Shown here piece after piece: positions 35,021-44,342 of a DNA stretch of 62,872 nucleotides (positions within the stretch are counted from its first letter, which is position 1; each line of letters opens with the position of its first letter). The DNA comes from Bacillota bacterium (GTDB taxonomy: Bacteria > Bacillota > Clostridia > Acetivibrionales > DSM-1351). Position numbers and translations under genes: made by a program. The stretch lies in NCBI GenBank assembly GCA_023415305.1, contig JAEZKZ010000068.1:1-62872 (forward strand). The letters are read 5' to 3'. The notes under the pieces are model-generated. The model had not been told where the DNA came from and made no database searches. It worked only from the letters and a program-made list of their open reading frames with translations.

Positions 35021-36801
35021 CCCAGCTTTTCTTTACTTAAGTCCAGGAACTTTTCAATATCCTGTTCTATAGTCTTTAAAGAGCTTCTCCAAAAATCAAT
35101 GTTTTGAATGTCAATATTCATAAGCCTGGTTACATCAGCTATTTTATTCTTTCCGGTAACACTCAACAGCGATTCGTAGTCCTTAACAAAAGCACTTCCT
35201 TTCTTTTCGTACTCTGCATACAGGCCCTTGGCAAACAGCAGACCAAAGGCGTAGGGGAAGTTGTAGAAGTTAGCATTGGCAGAGTAGTAATGGGGTTTGC
35301 AGGCCCACATGTATTTATGCAGATACTCATGGTCCAATCCGTCTCCATACGCCTCTTTTTGAGCCCACAGCATAAGCTCATTCAATTCTTCGGTCGACAG
35401 TGAACTGTCCTTTCTTCTTTTGAAAAGCTCGCTTTCAAAGAGAAAACGGCTGTATATGTCAACTATTACCTGGGTACTGTCGCCCAACTCCATTTCAAGT
35501 ATTGCGAAGGCCTCATCCTTTGAGGCGGTTTTAATTGCAGCCTTTTTTACAATGGTCTCACAGAAGATAGAGGCTGTTTCTGCCAGAGGCATAGGGTAAT
35601 CACTATTCAATATGCTTTCCTGTTTTACACATTCGTTATGAAAGCCGTGTCCCAATTCATGAGCCATTGTTACAATATCACTAAAAGTCTCTCCATAATT
35701 AAGCATAACCCTGCTTTGACCTATGGCATGCAAATCCTCGCAGAAAGCACCACCGATTTTTCCTTCTCTTGGATAAACGTCTATCCATTCGGAATCTATG
35801 GCCTTTTTTGCAAAGTTAGCCAGACTGTCACTAAAGGTTCTAAAATTTTCTTCAACAATCTTTTTTGCATCCTCATAGCTATACTTTTTATTCATTTCAC
35901 CCAGTGGAGCAAATAAGTCAAAGAAGGGGAGACCGTTTTTACTTCCAAGTAACTGCCCCTTGACCCTAAGATATTTTCTAAAAGCAGGAAGGCTTTCCTT
36001 CATTGCATCCAACATAGCGTTAAGAGTCTGCGCCTCCATTCTAGAATTGAATAGAGTTTCATGAAGAGGGGATTTGAAGCCTCTCATTTCTGCAACAGTA
36101 ATAACTTCACCTTTTATTCCATTCAAACATGCTGCAAGAGAGTCGTCAATTTTTTTATAGGAAGCAAGTTCTGCGTCATAAGCCTTCTTCCTCAATTCTC
36201 TGCTACTCTCATAGGCCATATTTCTGACAACAGACAAGGGCAGTTGCTTATGCTCGCCTTCCAGTTCTATATCCACCTTTAAGTTTGAGGTAAGCATATC
36301 TTTAAGCTTTGTCCAGGCGCTGGAACCGGTATTTCTCATTTTGGCTAATACAGCTTCTTCCTTACCGCTTAGGAGATAGGCACTTTTTTCAATAATATCG
36401 TTAATATAGAATTCATGCTCCTTCAGTAATTTTGAGGCTTCTATCTCGGCTCCTATATTCCTTATAGTGCCGATCCACCTATTGATTTTTGTATCTGCTT
36501 CAGCTATGGAACTAAGTTTAACCTGAAGCATTTCGGAATTTCTCAAAGCATTTTCATTCTTGGTATCAACACTGTAGGAAAGTTCTGAAAAAATATAAAG
36601 CTTACTTGCAAGTAATGAAATCCGTTTTCTGATATTAATAAATTCTTCCAGCCTCAACATTACATCCTTGTTTGTATTAGCGGTTTTATCAACCCATAGA
36701 GAATACTCTTTCAATATATTATCCAAGTCCTCTATATCCTTTTTGAAAGCATCTCCCTCAAAGGATGAGTAAAGGTCCTTCAAACTCCACAAATAATCCA
36801 T
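35017..36801 (-). CDS. pepF: oligoendopeptidase F, M3 metallopeptidase
   Basis: 594 residues, the normal size of PepF. The zinc site is unmistakable: MAHELGHGFHNE (HExxH, near residue 385) with a downstream Glu in PLAETASIFCETIV. It cleaves short cytosolic peptides of roughly 7-17 residues. Start ATG 36801 has AGGAGG 9 nt upstream. It forms a two-gene unit with the homocysteine methyltransferase-like gene and is divergent from an aldehyde dehydrogenase across a 142-bp gap. Its proximity to an opp transporter elsewhere in the window is not an operon link. Confidence 0.95.
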   Translation of the reverse strand: MDYLWSLKDLYSSFEGDAFKKDIEDLDNILKEYSLWVDKTANTNKDVMLRLEEFINIRKRISLLASKLYIFSELSYSVDTKNENALRNSEMLQVKLSSIAEADTKINRWIGTIRNIGAEIEASKLLKEHEFYINDIIEKSAYLLSGKEEAVLAKMRNTGSSAWTKLKDMLTSNLKVDIELEGEHKQLPLSVVRNMAYESSRELRKKAYDAELASYKKIDDSLAACLNGIKGEVITVAEMRGFKSPLHETLFNSRMEAQTLNAMLDAMKESLPAFRKYLRVKGQLLGSKNGLPFFDLFAPLGEMNKKYSYEDAKKIVEENFRTFSDSLANFAKKAIDSEWIDVYPREGKIGGAFCEDLHAIGQSRVMLNYGETFSDIVTMAHELGHGFHNECVKQESILNSDYPMPLAETASIFCETIVKKAAIKTASKDEAFAILEMELGDSTQVIVDIYSRFLFESELFKRRKDSSLSTEELNELMLWAQKEAYGDGLDHEYLHKYMWACKPHYYSANANFYNFPYAFGLLFAKGLYAEYEKKGSAFVKDYESLLSVTGKNKIADVTRLMNIDIQNIDFWRSSLKTIEQDIEKFLDLSKEKLG

Positions 36802-36943
36802 GTGCTTTCCCTCCTGATATTTGCTAATATTAAAAGTATACTAGATTATACATAAATGATACTACAAAATAATAATATTTGTTAATAATTATTACAGGGT
36901 TAATTCAGGCCCGGCAACTTCTCAAAAAAATCAGGAGGATTAT

Positions 36944-38311
36944 ATGACCGAAATAAACGATATTGTAAAAAGGCAGAGAGAATATTTCCAGCGAGGAGAA
37001 ACAATGGAAGTCTCTTTTAGAATCAGTGCTCTTAATCGACTTAAACAAGTAATTAAGGCTAATGAGCAGTATATATTTGAGGCATTAAAACAAGACTTGA
37101 ACAAACCGGCCTTTGAATCCTACATGACGGAAATAGGGATAGTTCTTGAAGAAATAGATTATATTATCCGTAATATAAAGGGTTGGTGCAGGAAAAAGAG
37201 GGTTAGAACGCCGTTGGCACATTTTAAGTCAACATCCTATATTATTTCCGAACCACATGGTGTTGTTCTGATAATGTCCCCATGGAATTACCCCTTTCAG
37301 CTTACGATGGCTCCTATGCTTGGTGCTATTGCAGGAGGCAATTGCGTTATTATTAAGCCCTCGGAGTATTCGGTGCACACAAGCAGACTGGTAGGTAAAA
37401 TAGTAGGTGAGTGCTTTAATGAAGAGTATGTTGCGGTCATTGGAGGCGATACAGAGGTAAATCAGAGGCTCCTGAAAGAAAAGTTTGATTATATATTTTT
37501 TACCGGAAGTGTAAATGTAGGGAAAATTATTATGGAGGCCGCAGCCAGACATTTGACGCCTGTTACCCTGGAATTAGGGGGTAAAAGTCCCTGTATTGTA
37601 GACAAGGAAGTAAATGTTGGAATTGCAGCTAAAAGAATAGTCTGGGGAAAATGCCTTAATAGCGGACAAACCTGTGTAGCTCCTGATTACCTGTATGTTC
37701 ATAGTGAAGTCAAGGATGAGCTGATACAAGCAATGAAAAAATATATTAAAGAATTTTATGGTCAGGATCCCAGCAGAAACAGTGAGTTCCCGAGGATAAT
37801 AAACGAGAGACATTTCAACAGACTGAGAGAGCTGATGAAAAAAGGCAGGATTCTTGAAGGGGGGGAGGTAAATACCGAAACCCTTCAAATTGCTCCAACC
37901 ATCATAGATAATATAGAATGGGAGTATCCTGTTATGCAGGAGGAGATTTTCGGTCCTGTTATGCCTGTACTTGAATTCAAAGATATTTCGGAGGTTATAA
38001 ATGAGGTAAATAAGCATCCGAAGCCACTGGCACTGTATCTCTTTACCAACAATAAACAGGTGGAAAAAAGGGTCCTGAAAAGTATTTCCTTTGGGGGAGG
38101 CTGCGTAAATGATACAATTGTTCACCTGGCCTCGCCAAACATGCCCTTCGGCGGTGCAGGAGAGAGCGGAATTGGCGGCTATCACGGAAAATGGAGCTTT
38201 GAGACCTTTACACGTCAGAAAAGCATACTAAAAAAGTCCACTTTGTTTGATATAAAACTCCGATATGCGCCCTATGGAAATAAGTTAAAATTGCTTAAAA
38301 AGCTGATGTAA
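36944..38311 (+). CDS. NAD(P)-dependent aldehyde dehydrogenase, class 3-like
   Basis: 455 residues, the length of class-3 type (ALDH3/YwdH-like) enzymes. Motifs: MSPWNYPFQLTMAPMLGAI and IIKPSEYSVHTS for cofactor binding, FTGSVNVGKIIMEAAA, LELGGKSPCIVD containing the general-base Glu, and NSGQTCVAPDYLYV containing the nucleophilic Cys. The C-terminal MPFGGAGESGIGGYHGKWSF is typical of membrane-associated fatty-aldehyde forms. ATG 36944 has AGGAGG upstream. Its likely substrates are medium- or long-chain aldehydes, by family. It is monocistronic; a bidirectional terminator follows about 100 bases downstream. Confidence 0.93.
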   Translation: MTEINDIVKRQREYFQRGETMEVSFRISALNRLKQVIKANEQYIFEALKQDLNKPAFESYMTEIGIVLEEIDYIIRNIKGWCRKKRVRTPLAHFKSTSYIISEPHGVVLIMSPWNYPFQLTMAPMLGAIAGGNCVIIKPSEYSVHTSRLVGKIVGECFNEEYVAVIGGDTEVNQRLLKEKFDYIFFTGSVNVGKIIMEAAARHLTPVTLELGGKSPCIVDKEVNVGIAAKRIVWGKCLNSGQTCVAPDYLYVHSEVKDELIQAMKKYIKEFYGQDPSRNSEFPRIINERHFNRLRELMKKGRILEGGEVNTETLQIAPTIIDNIEWEYPVMQEEIFGPVMPVLEFKDISEVINEVNKHPKPLALYLFTNNKQVEKRVLKSISFGGGCVNDTIVHLASPNMPFGGAGESGIGGYHGKWSFETFTRQKSILKKSTLFDIKLRYAPYGNKLKLLKKLM

Positions 38312-38413
38312 CTGTAGAAAACGCTGATTTGAAGCATTTGATTATAGTTATAAAATATGAATTTGAAATAGCCTTTAAATTACTATATTCAAACACCTTT
38401 ACAATAATAGGAT

Positions 38414-38447
38414 AATAGGGGGCGAACACAACCCCCTATTTATTATC
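38414..38447. terminator. bidirectional terminator between aldehyde dehydrogenase and the DUF3892-like gene
   Basis: AATAGGGGG (38414-38422) and CCCCCTATT (38432-38440) form a 9-bp stem with a 9-nt loop, followed by TATTAT. The minus-strand gene stops at 38443. Confidence 0.85.
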
Positions 38448-38676
38448 TGAATCTTGGAATATCATCCAAATCCTCAACGTCGGGATTGTTTGGATCAGCA
38501 CTCAGATATTCTCCGCCGTTCTTTCCTCTGACAACATTGTAACCCTCCAGGTTACCTTGCTTTGCCATCAAAACTGCATAATTGAAAGAGCAGGTATTAC
38601 CGTTTTCAAACATAACATCAGTAATCATTCCGTCGTCATTCCTTCTGACTCTGGTAATTCTGGTTCCCAGTCTCAT
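38443..38676 (-). CDS. small DUF3892-like protein
   Basis: About 77 residues. RITRVRRNDDGMITDVMFEN and GKNGGEYLSADPNN match the general pattern of DUF3892: a strand-rich core, then a GxxGxxYLxS-like turn. Start: GGGAG and 8 nt before ATG 38676; the longer in-frame start at 38694 includes the ribosome site. Cytosolic, function unknown. It is alone on the minus strand. Confidence 0.7.
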   Translation of the reverse strand: MRLGTRITRVRRNDDGMITDVMFENGNTCSFNYAVLMAKQGNLEGYNVVRGKNGGEYLSADPNNPDVEDLDDIPRFR

Positions 38677-39027
38677 ACGGTTTTCTCCCTTCAATTAATC
38701 AAATTTTAAAAGAACTGCAATATTAGTTTTACTAATAAATGAGAACATTAAACTGACTAAAATATGGACACTTAAAATATAGTTAAAGGCATATATTATA
38801 TTTAAAATTAACCAATATTGTAATTGATAGATAATTTGTAAAATGATAGAATAGAGAAAAATTATTGGTAAGTAAAACGGCACAGCTTAAGGCTTAAAGG
38901 CTTTCAAAAAGAGTAAAATCTTTCTTATTAATTTATACTTGTTAAGCAGAGAAAGACAATTCAAAAAAGGTATAAGTTAATAAGATATTTGAACTAAAAA
39001 TTATTATAGCATTTGGGAGGATAAATA
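38677..39027. other. AT-rich divergent intergenic region, no gene seen
   Basis: 351 bases between the divergent DUF3892-like and GNAT genes. Very A/T-rich, with no ORF carrying a ribosome site, no convincing promoter pair and no strong hairpin. Confidence 0.35.
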
Positions 39028-39477
39028 ATGTCCGAATTACAGGTGAGAGAAATTTATAAGGATGAGCTGGAAGGCCTTTTGAGACTCTATACACAACTGC
39101 ATAACAACCCCATGCCTGATCTTGATGATAGAGTCAGAGGCATATGGGAGAGTATCTATGAAGACCCGAACCATCATATAATTGTCGGTACTATAAACCA
39201 TAAGATAGTTACATCTTGTGTTTTATTAATAGTGAATAATCTGACTCAGGGTCAGAGGCCATACGCCTTGGTTGAAAATGTTATTACAGATGCCGAATTC
39301 AGGAAGAGAGGATATGCTTTGGAGGTGTTAGACTTTGCCAGGGATATGGCACAGAAGCAAAACTGCTATAAAATAATGCTGATGACAGGTTCCAAGGAGG
39401 AATCAACGCTAAGGTTTTATGAACGTGCAGGCTATAACAGAAATGATAAGACAGCATTTATTCAGTGGCTAAAATGA
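39028..39477 (+). CDS. GNAT-family N-acetyltransferase
   Basis: 149 residues with the acetyl-CoA-binding signature VENVITDAEFRKRGYALEVL (about residues 84-103) and the closing FYERAGYNRND segment. ATG 39028 has GGGAGGA upstream. The substrate is not evident. It is monocistronic between a divergent small gene and the SLH protein. Confidence 0.88.
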   Translation: MSELQVREIYKDELEGLLRLYTQLHNNPMPDLDDRVRGIWESIYEDPNHHIIVGTINHKIVTSCVLLIVNNLTQGQRPYALVENVITDAEFRKRGYALEVLDFARDMAQKQNCYKIMLMTGSKEESTLRFYERAGYNRNDKTAFIQWLK

Positions 39478-39597
39478 AATAATAAAAACTAACAGAGTAC
39501 ATATTTATTTATAAATTAATTGGAACAATTTTCTTTATGGAACAGTCTAATTTGTTGTAAGCCGACAAATACTATAAAATATTGAGGAGGTTATAAC

Positions 39598-40623
39598 ATG
39601 AAGAAAAGAGTTGCAGGAATTTTATTGGCGGGACTTGTAATAATATCAACGTCATTTACATTTGCTCAGTCAAATGTGCAGAATAGTAAAGCTGAAATGA
39701 AATTTATTGATATATCCGAACATTGGTCTGTTAAGGCTGTACAAAGCCTGGTACAAAAGGGCGCCATACCATATGGCCAGGATAAGTTTATACCGGCGAA
39801 GGCGATTACAAGAAGCGAATTCGCAATAATGCTTCACAGAGCATTGGATATTCAGATAAACTACTTAAAAGAACCTGATATTAAGGACTACTTTGACGAT
39901 ATCCGGCAGGATGACCCTTACACTTCAGCGGTAATAGATCTTGTTACAGCCGGCGTTTTTGAGGGGAAGGGCAGCTTTAAGCCTCAGGCCTCAATATCTC
40001 GAGAGGAAATGGTGTACTATGTCATGAAGGCTTATAAATACATGATGGGTGAAAATTATCCAATGATAAAAATAGGTTCTGCACGATTTAAAGACGCAGA
40101 TAAAATCACACCGGAATACAGTGGGGAAGTCGCCATGGCACAGCATTACAAACTAATTACCGGAACAGGAAGTAATTTGTTTCAACCGAAAAAATCAGCA
40201 TCCCGCGCAGAGGCCGTAGTAGTTATAGATAATCTTGTAAAGCTCCTGAATGAACAGAACCGTCCTCTAATCATCAAGCCTGATGCAACACTTTCAAATG
40301 ATTCAATAGAAATGAAGCTCAGTATAATAAATAACACGAAAAAATCAATAACAATAAATCACTCATCCGGTCAGAAATTTGATTTTGCACTGTTGGATGC
40401 TGACAGAAACATCGTTTACAGTTGGTCATCTAATAAGGACTTCACAATGGCGTTGACCAGCACTACTATCGAACCCGGTAAAGCCCTGGAATTCAGTGAC
40501 ACCTTATCAGGAGAAGCCTATACAGCCATTAAGGACAAGATTGTTTATTTAAAGGCATATATTACAGGTAAATCTGATACATTTGAAATCGACAATAACG
40601 GATATGAGATAAAAGTAAAATAG
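39598..40623 (+). CDS. secreted SLH-domain protein with C-terminal BsuPI-like domain
   Basis: 341 residues. A signal peptide (KRVAGILLAGLVIISTSFTF, cleaved near residue 23) precedes three S-layer homology modules (about 33-90, 95-155 and 158-212; e.g. SVKAVQSLVQKGAIPYGQDK, FKPQASISREEMVYYVMKAY, FQPKKSASRAEAVVVIDNLV). The last ~105 residues (MKLSIINNTKKSITINHSSG, FDFALLDADRNIVYSWSSNK) match BsuPI, the intracellular proteinase inhibitor fold, here in an exported protein. SLH modules bind cell-wall polysaccharide, so the domain is displayed on the cell surface. AGGAGG precedes ATG 39598 and a strong terminator follows. Confidence 0.88.
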   Translation: MKKRVAGILLAGLVIISTSFTFAQSNVQNSKAEMKFIDISEHWSVKAVQSLVQKGAIPYGQDKFIPAKAITRSEFAIMLHRALDIQINYLKEPDIKDYFDDIRQDDPYTSAVIDLVTAGVFEGKGSFKPQASISREEMVYYVMKAYKYMMGENYPMIKIGSARFKDADKITPEYSGEVAMAQHYKLITGTGSNLFQPKKSASRAEAVVVIDNLVKLLNEQNRPLIIKPDATLSNDSIEMKLSIINNTKKSITINHSSGQKFDFALLDADRNIVYSWSSNKDFTMALTSTTIEPGKALEFSDTLSGEAYTAIKDKIVYLKAYITGKSDTFEIDNNGYEIKVK

Positions 40624-40661
40624 CGATGATCTGAAGTAATTTCTAAAACAGTCGCAACACA

Positions 40662-40704
40662 AAAACTCTACAGACTAAAGGGATTATTGTCTGTAGAGTT
40701 TTAA
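40662..40704 (+). terminator. terminator after the SLH protein gene
   Basis: A 14-bp perfect stem (AAAACTCTACAGAC at 40662-40675, GTCTGTAGAGTTTT at 40689-40702) with a 13-nt loop; the T-run is in the 3' arm. Confidence 0.88.
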
Positions 40705-40807
40705 TTTGTAAAGAATTGTAAGCATTTGTAAACAAAGCAATTGAAATAAAGTCAATGTAATAGTAATATTAATAGGTAACTATTGGTATTATCAGGAGGT
40801 TTATTTA

Positions 40808-41884
40808 GTGAATAATAATGAACAGTCTATAGAAAACAAAAAGTATCCAGGACCTGTGGCAGCAGGGGTATTCTTCTCTCTGACCGCTATTTTCTTAATA
40901 TATGGGGCGGAGCTTCTACCTTTTAAAAATAATTATCTTAAAAGCGGAGTAGGTGAAGTGTTGTTTGTTCTGGTGCCACCTCTGATTTTTCTTTGGATAG
41001 GCAAGTATAACATAAAAGACACATTAAAGCTAAATAAAACAAGGCCCATAAATTACCTTATAATTGTATTTCTTGTGATTTTCGGACTCCCGGTGATTGG
41101 CGTTTTGAATGCTATAGCTCTGGGGATTATTAGATTAATATTTGGAAAAAACCTGCCTATCGTTCAATTTCATATACCCGATGTACCTGCACTATTAATT
41201 ACAATACTAATTGCTGGGGTTTTTGCAGGCGTTTGTGAAGAGATTTTATTCAGAGGATTGATAATCAAAGGCTATGCAAAGCTGGGAGTGGTAGGCTCAA
41301 TCGCTATTTCATCGATACTATTCGGGATATTGCATAGAGATATACAGAAGGCTGTAAGTACAATGCTTTTAGGTGCGCTTTTTGGATTTATAGTATATAG
41401 AACAAAAAGTGTATATGCAGGAATTGCCGCTCACTTTACCAACAATACCATAGCAGTTTTACTTACTTATGGGTCGGGCAAGATGCTTGAGAGGATGGAT
41501 AACATGGGTGCACAGCAAATGGAAAGCTTTGACCTGTCGCAAATTCCTAGAATATCTCTGATAATCGTTGCTGTTTTTTACGGGGTGCTGTTCCTTGGAT
41601 GTCTCGTTGGCTTTATCGGATTAATCCATGCATTTCTAAAAACCACAGAAGGGAACTTTACAGCCCCATCCCATTTAACTCAGTTGATAAACAGCCAGGC
41701 AGAGAACCAAAATCCTCAGGAGGGTTGTGTAAATGAAAAGAAGGGCTTAAGTGCAGGGGCAATAATAAGCCTTTTACCAGGTGTGATTTTTATATTACTT
41801 GTATTTATAGGACAAATACTTGAGCTAATGAATACAAAGTCAGGGTTGCTATATACACTGTTAAGGAATTTGGGGTTAGATTAA
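40808..41884 (+). CDS. CPBP-family intramembrane metalloprotease
   Basis: 358 residues with about eight hydrophobic segments. The protease motifs are all present: CEEILFRGLIIKG (EExxxR, around residue 144), SSILFGILHRDI (FxxxH) and AAHFTNNTIAVLL (HxxxN). CPBP proteins process prenylated or peptide substrates in the membrane and include bacteriocin self-immunity factors. GTG start at 40808 with AGGAGG upstream. No bacteriocin-like ORF is visible beside it. A C-terminal about 80-residue tail has one more hydrophobic segment. Confidence 0.9.
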   Translation: MNNNEQSIENKKYPGPVAAGVFFSLTAIFLIYGAELLPFKNNYLKSGVGEVLFVLVPPLIFLWIGKYNIKDTLKLNKTRPINYLIIVFLVIFGLPVIGVLNAIALGIIRLIFGKNLPIVQFHIPDVPALLITILIAGVFAGVCEEILFRGLIIKGYAKLGVVGSIAISSILFGILHRDIQKAVSTMLLGALFGFIVYRTKSVYAGIAAHFTNNTIAVLLTYGSGKMLERMDNMGAQQMESFDLSQIPRISLIIVAVFYGVLFLGCLVGFIGLIHAFLKTTEGNFTAPSHLTQLINSQAENQNPQEGCVNEKKGLSAGAIISLLPGVIFILLVFIGQILELMNTKSGLLYTLLRNLGLD

Positions 41885-41900
41885 TCAGTGAACAAATATT

Positions 41901-41946
41901 AAGGGAGTATCAATCGAGCTGTCTGACTGATACTCCCTTATTTTTA
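41901..41946. terminator. bidirectional terminator between CPBP gene and dnaC
   Basis: A 12-bp perfect stem (AAGGGAGTATCA at 41901-41912, TGATACTCCCTT at 41928-41939) with a 15-nt loop, then ATTTTTAT. It overlaps the end of the convergent dnaC. Confidence 0.92.
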
Positions 41947-42960
41947 TGCTTTAATACTTCTAATATCCCTTCCTGACAAAACCAGTCTGTCGAAATGACC
42001 CATTATTCTTGATGTAATACGTTCGGTATAGAGATCAAAAAGTTTTTTTGGGCCGAGATTTGTTGATATAATGGTTTTACATGCAGCGAGACTGTTGTTG
42101 GCCTGACGGGTATTGAGAATGTTCAGCAGTTCTGCATACCTTGAATCGCTCAGAGTCTCGGTACCAAGATCATCAATTATTAAAAGTTCTACAGTAAAGA
42201 TGCTTCGGTATTTATCATCGTTATAGTTCTCTTCCTTAAAGGCCATCATTTTGTGTTCGGTAATTATATCAAACAGAATGGGAGCAGTTAAATAAAGTAC
42301 AGTTCTTCCCTGATTTAGCAACTCCCTTGCTATACAGAGCGATAAAAAGGTCTTTCCAACGCCTGTCCGTCCACTGAAAAATAAATTTTTACAATCGGCA
42401 TTGTCTATGCCAATTATAAATTCCTGACATGTCATTTTTACATTAATTATGTTCTGCCTTGGAGAAATAGGGATTCCATACTTCTCCTGATCAACCTCCT
42501 CAGGGTATAAAGCTTCATTAAAGTTTTCAAAGCTTTCGCTCCCATTAAGACTGATATTGGAACGGGCAAAAAGGTGATTGATAATTTGCTGCTTGTAACA
42601 GGAGCACCTTTGTGATCCGGAGGTATCGTTAATATAGCCGCTGTCACAGCACTTTTCACATTCATATTGAGGTTTAAAATAGTCAGGGCTGATATTATTT
42701 ATTTTCAGAATATGTTTTTTTTCATCAGAAAGAAGTTTCAAACTGTGTTCAAGCTCAGTCAGAATTTCTGAGGCAGAACCGTTTGCAGCCAGAATAAGCC
42801 GGTTGTATTTGATACCCATAAAGCTTATTTCACTGTCGATTTCCTTTAATCTTGGAAGTCTGGCGTATAAATCAGCCTTTCGCTGGGCAGCCTGATCGGC
42901 GGATGCCCTTTGTCTTCTTTCGTATTCTCTTGCTATGATATTATGTATATCTCTATTCAC
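41944..42960 (-). CDS. dnaC: DnaC/DnaI-type replicative helicase loader
   Basis: 338 residues. The N-terminal part holds a zinc-binding cluster (CEKCCDSGYI ... RCSCYKQQ, about residues 100-125) as in DnaI. The AAA+ part has Walker A FFSGRTGVGKTFLSL (about residue 195-209), Walker B LLIIDDLGTE and sensor ISTNLGPKKL. It loads the DnaB-type helicase onto DNA during initiation and restart. Start: GTG 42960, 5 nt after GGAGG; the ATG one base upstream is out of frame. It follows the DnaD-domain gene by 57 bases, the usual clostridial primosome pair. Confidence 0.92.
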   Translation of the reverse strand: MNRDIHNIIAREYERRQRASADQAAQRKADLYARLPRLKEIDSEISFMGIKYNRLILAANGSASEILTELEHSLKLLSDEKKHILKINNISPDYFKPQYECEKCCDSGYINDTSGSQRCSCYKQQIINHLFARSNISLNGSESFENFNEALYPEEVDQEKYGIPISPRQNIINVKMTCQEFIIGIDNADCKNLFFSGRTGVGKTFLSLCIARELLNQGRTVLYLTAPILFDIITEHKMMAFKEENYNDDKYRSIFTVELLIIDDLGTETLSDSRYAELLNILNTRQANNSLAACKTIISTNLGPKKLFDLYTERITSRIMGHFDRLVLSGRDIRSIKA

Positions 42961-43017
42961 ATTAACCTCCGAGGTCTGTTATTGCTTTGAGGCGTAATAG
43001 CGTAAAAAACTGCTTAA

Positions 43018-44016
43018 TTATGATTTATTGGTATTGGTAAAAAAATTATCGTAATAATCGTCGTTATATTTCCTCTGCTCGAAGTTATCTCTCTGAGACT
43101 CCTTTGGAGCTTGCTTCTGAGACTGCTGACCATTCTGGTTGTTCTGATACTGTGCCTTAATACTTGCTTCATAGCCCAATACTTCCTGGGCACTAATAAG
43201 ACCCAGCTCATGCCATTTGGTAAGTACATTATTCAGGAACTTAAAATCAGGATTGGTTTTGCCTACAGTCTTCCTGAGAGCAATTTCAATGACCTCCATG
43301 TCATATTTGTAGTCAATTACCCACTTTTCAACAAAATCATTTTCATATTCAGTAAGAGCTCTTCTAAGGCGCAACTTTTTTATTATAGTGCCCTTAATAC
43401 CTCTTACCTGTGACATTTCCTCAAAGTACTTCTCCAGGTCGAAAAAGTTTCGGATGCCACGTCTGTGCCAATTTGAGGCAACAGCCTCGATATAACTCTT
43501 ATGAAAGGTATTGTTGTCATGGCAATACTTGAAAAGCGTATACATTACGTCTTCATCAAACTTGTACATGGTAAACCAGTTATCAATAGTCAGATACCAG
43601 TTAGGTGGCATCAGGCCCTGAAAGAATTTTGAATTAATAGCCGACAGAGTATTATTGCGGCTCTTGTTTTTTTCAAAGTTCTCATTTGCCTGTTCGGGTG
43701 TGGATACAGTTTTTAAACGGTATATTCGTTTGGTCTCAGTATCCTTGAGATCTATAAGTTTAATTTTATCCTCTACCCAGTTAATTACTTCAAGATTATC
43801 AAGGCTGGTAAGGGCAGCCTTAACTTCATCAAGAGACAAATTAAGTGTCTTAGCCAGCTCATCGGTAGTGGCTTTTTTATCATGTTTGCATAAAAACAGC
43901 ATATAAAGATAAACCTTTATACAGGTACTGTCCATTGAAGGCATATACTGGCTGATAAAAATATCTGACACGGCAGTGTCAGAATACAGAAGCGATTTAG
44001 AATCTTCAAAATACAT
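43018..44016 (-). CDS. DnaD-domain replication initiation protein
   Basis: About 332 residues. An N-terminal winged helix (CIKVYLYMLFLCKHDKKATT, then LAKTLNLSLDEVKAALTSLD) precedes DnaD/DnaB_2-type domains (IDNWFTMYKFDEDVMYTLFK; VIEIALRKTVGKTNPDFKFL followed by WHELGL). The C-terminal tail is Gln/Asn-rich. DnaD-like proteins remodel DNA at replication origins and recruit the helicase loader, encoded next. Start: GGGAG then 7 nt to ATG 44016; the in-frame TTG at 44031 overlaps that site. A parS-like sequence lies 65 bases upstream. Confidence 0.9.
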   Translation of the reverse strand: MYFEDSKSLLYSDTAVSDIFISQYMPSMDSTCIKVYLYMLFLCKHDKKATTDELAKTLNLSLDEVKAALTSLDNLEVINWVEDKIKLIDLKDTETKRIYRLKTVSTPEQANENFEKNKSRNNTLSAINSKFFQGLMPPNWYLTIDNWFTMYKFDEDVMYTLFKYCHDNNTFHKSYIEAVASNWHRRGIRNFFDLEKYFEEMSQVRGIKGTIIKKLRLRRALTEYENDFVEKWVIDYKYDMEVIEIALRKTVGKTNPDFKFLNNVLTKWHELGLISAQEVLGYEASIKAQYQNNQNGQQSQKQAPKESQRDNFEQRKYNDDYYDNFFTNTNKS

Positions 44017-44342
44017 TTGTTTACTCCCCAATGTTTTTTATTACGGTACCCGGGTTACTTCATTTCATCGGAATATAGACCGTTTCACGTGAATTAAAAG
44101 TAATCATGTAAATATTATAACATATAAAACTTCAATGATATTTAAATGTTTATCAATTTAATGAAAATCAGTGCAGTAAAAATATAGCAATTTTCAGACG
44201 TGCTACTTGAGTCTCCATTAAATAATAAAATGATACAAATTAAGTATATATATACAATTGTAATTTTCTATATTATGTGTTTAATATATCAAACTGAGGG
44301 TATAACTATATCATAAATATATTAATTTTATTGGAGGTATAC
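44017..44342. other. divergent intergenic region with a parS-like site
   Basis: 326 bases between the DnaD-domain gene and ferritin. Apart from the CACGTG-centred site at 44081-44096 it is AT-rich. I cannot assign a convincing promoter for either gene. Confidence 0.4.
44081..44096. promoter_or_regulatory. parS-like ParB-binding site (13 of 16)
   Basis: CGTTTCACGTGAATTA compared with the Bacillus parS consensus TGTTTCACGTGAAACA matches at 13 of 16 positions, including the central TTTCACGTGAA. Binding is unproven. Confidence 0.4.

Noticed and set aside
37574..38185. 203-residue minus-strand open frame inside the aldehyde dehydrogenase gene
   Set aside because: It is antisense to an unmistakable enzyme with all catalytic motifs, has no ribosome site and has a low-complexity composition.
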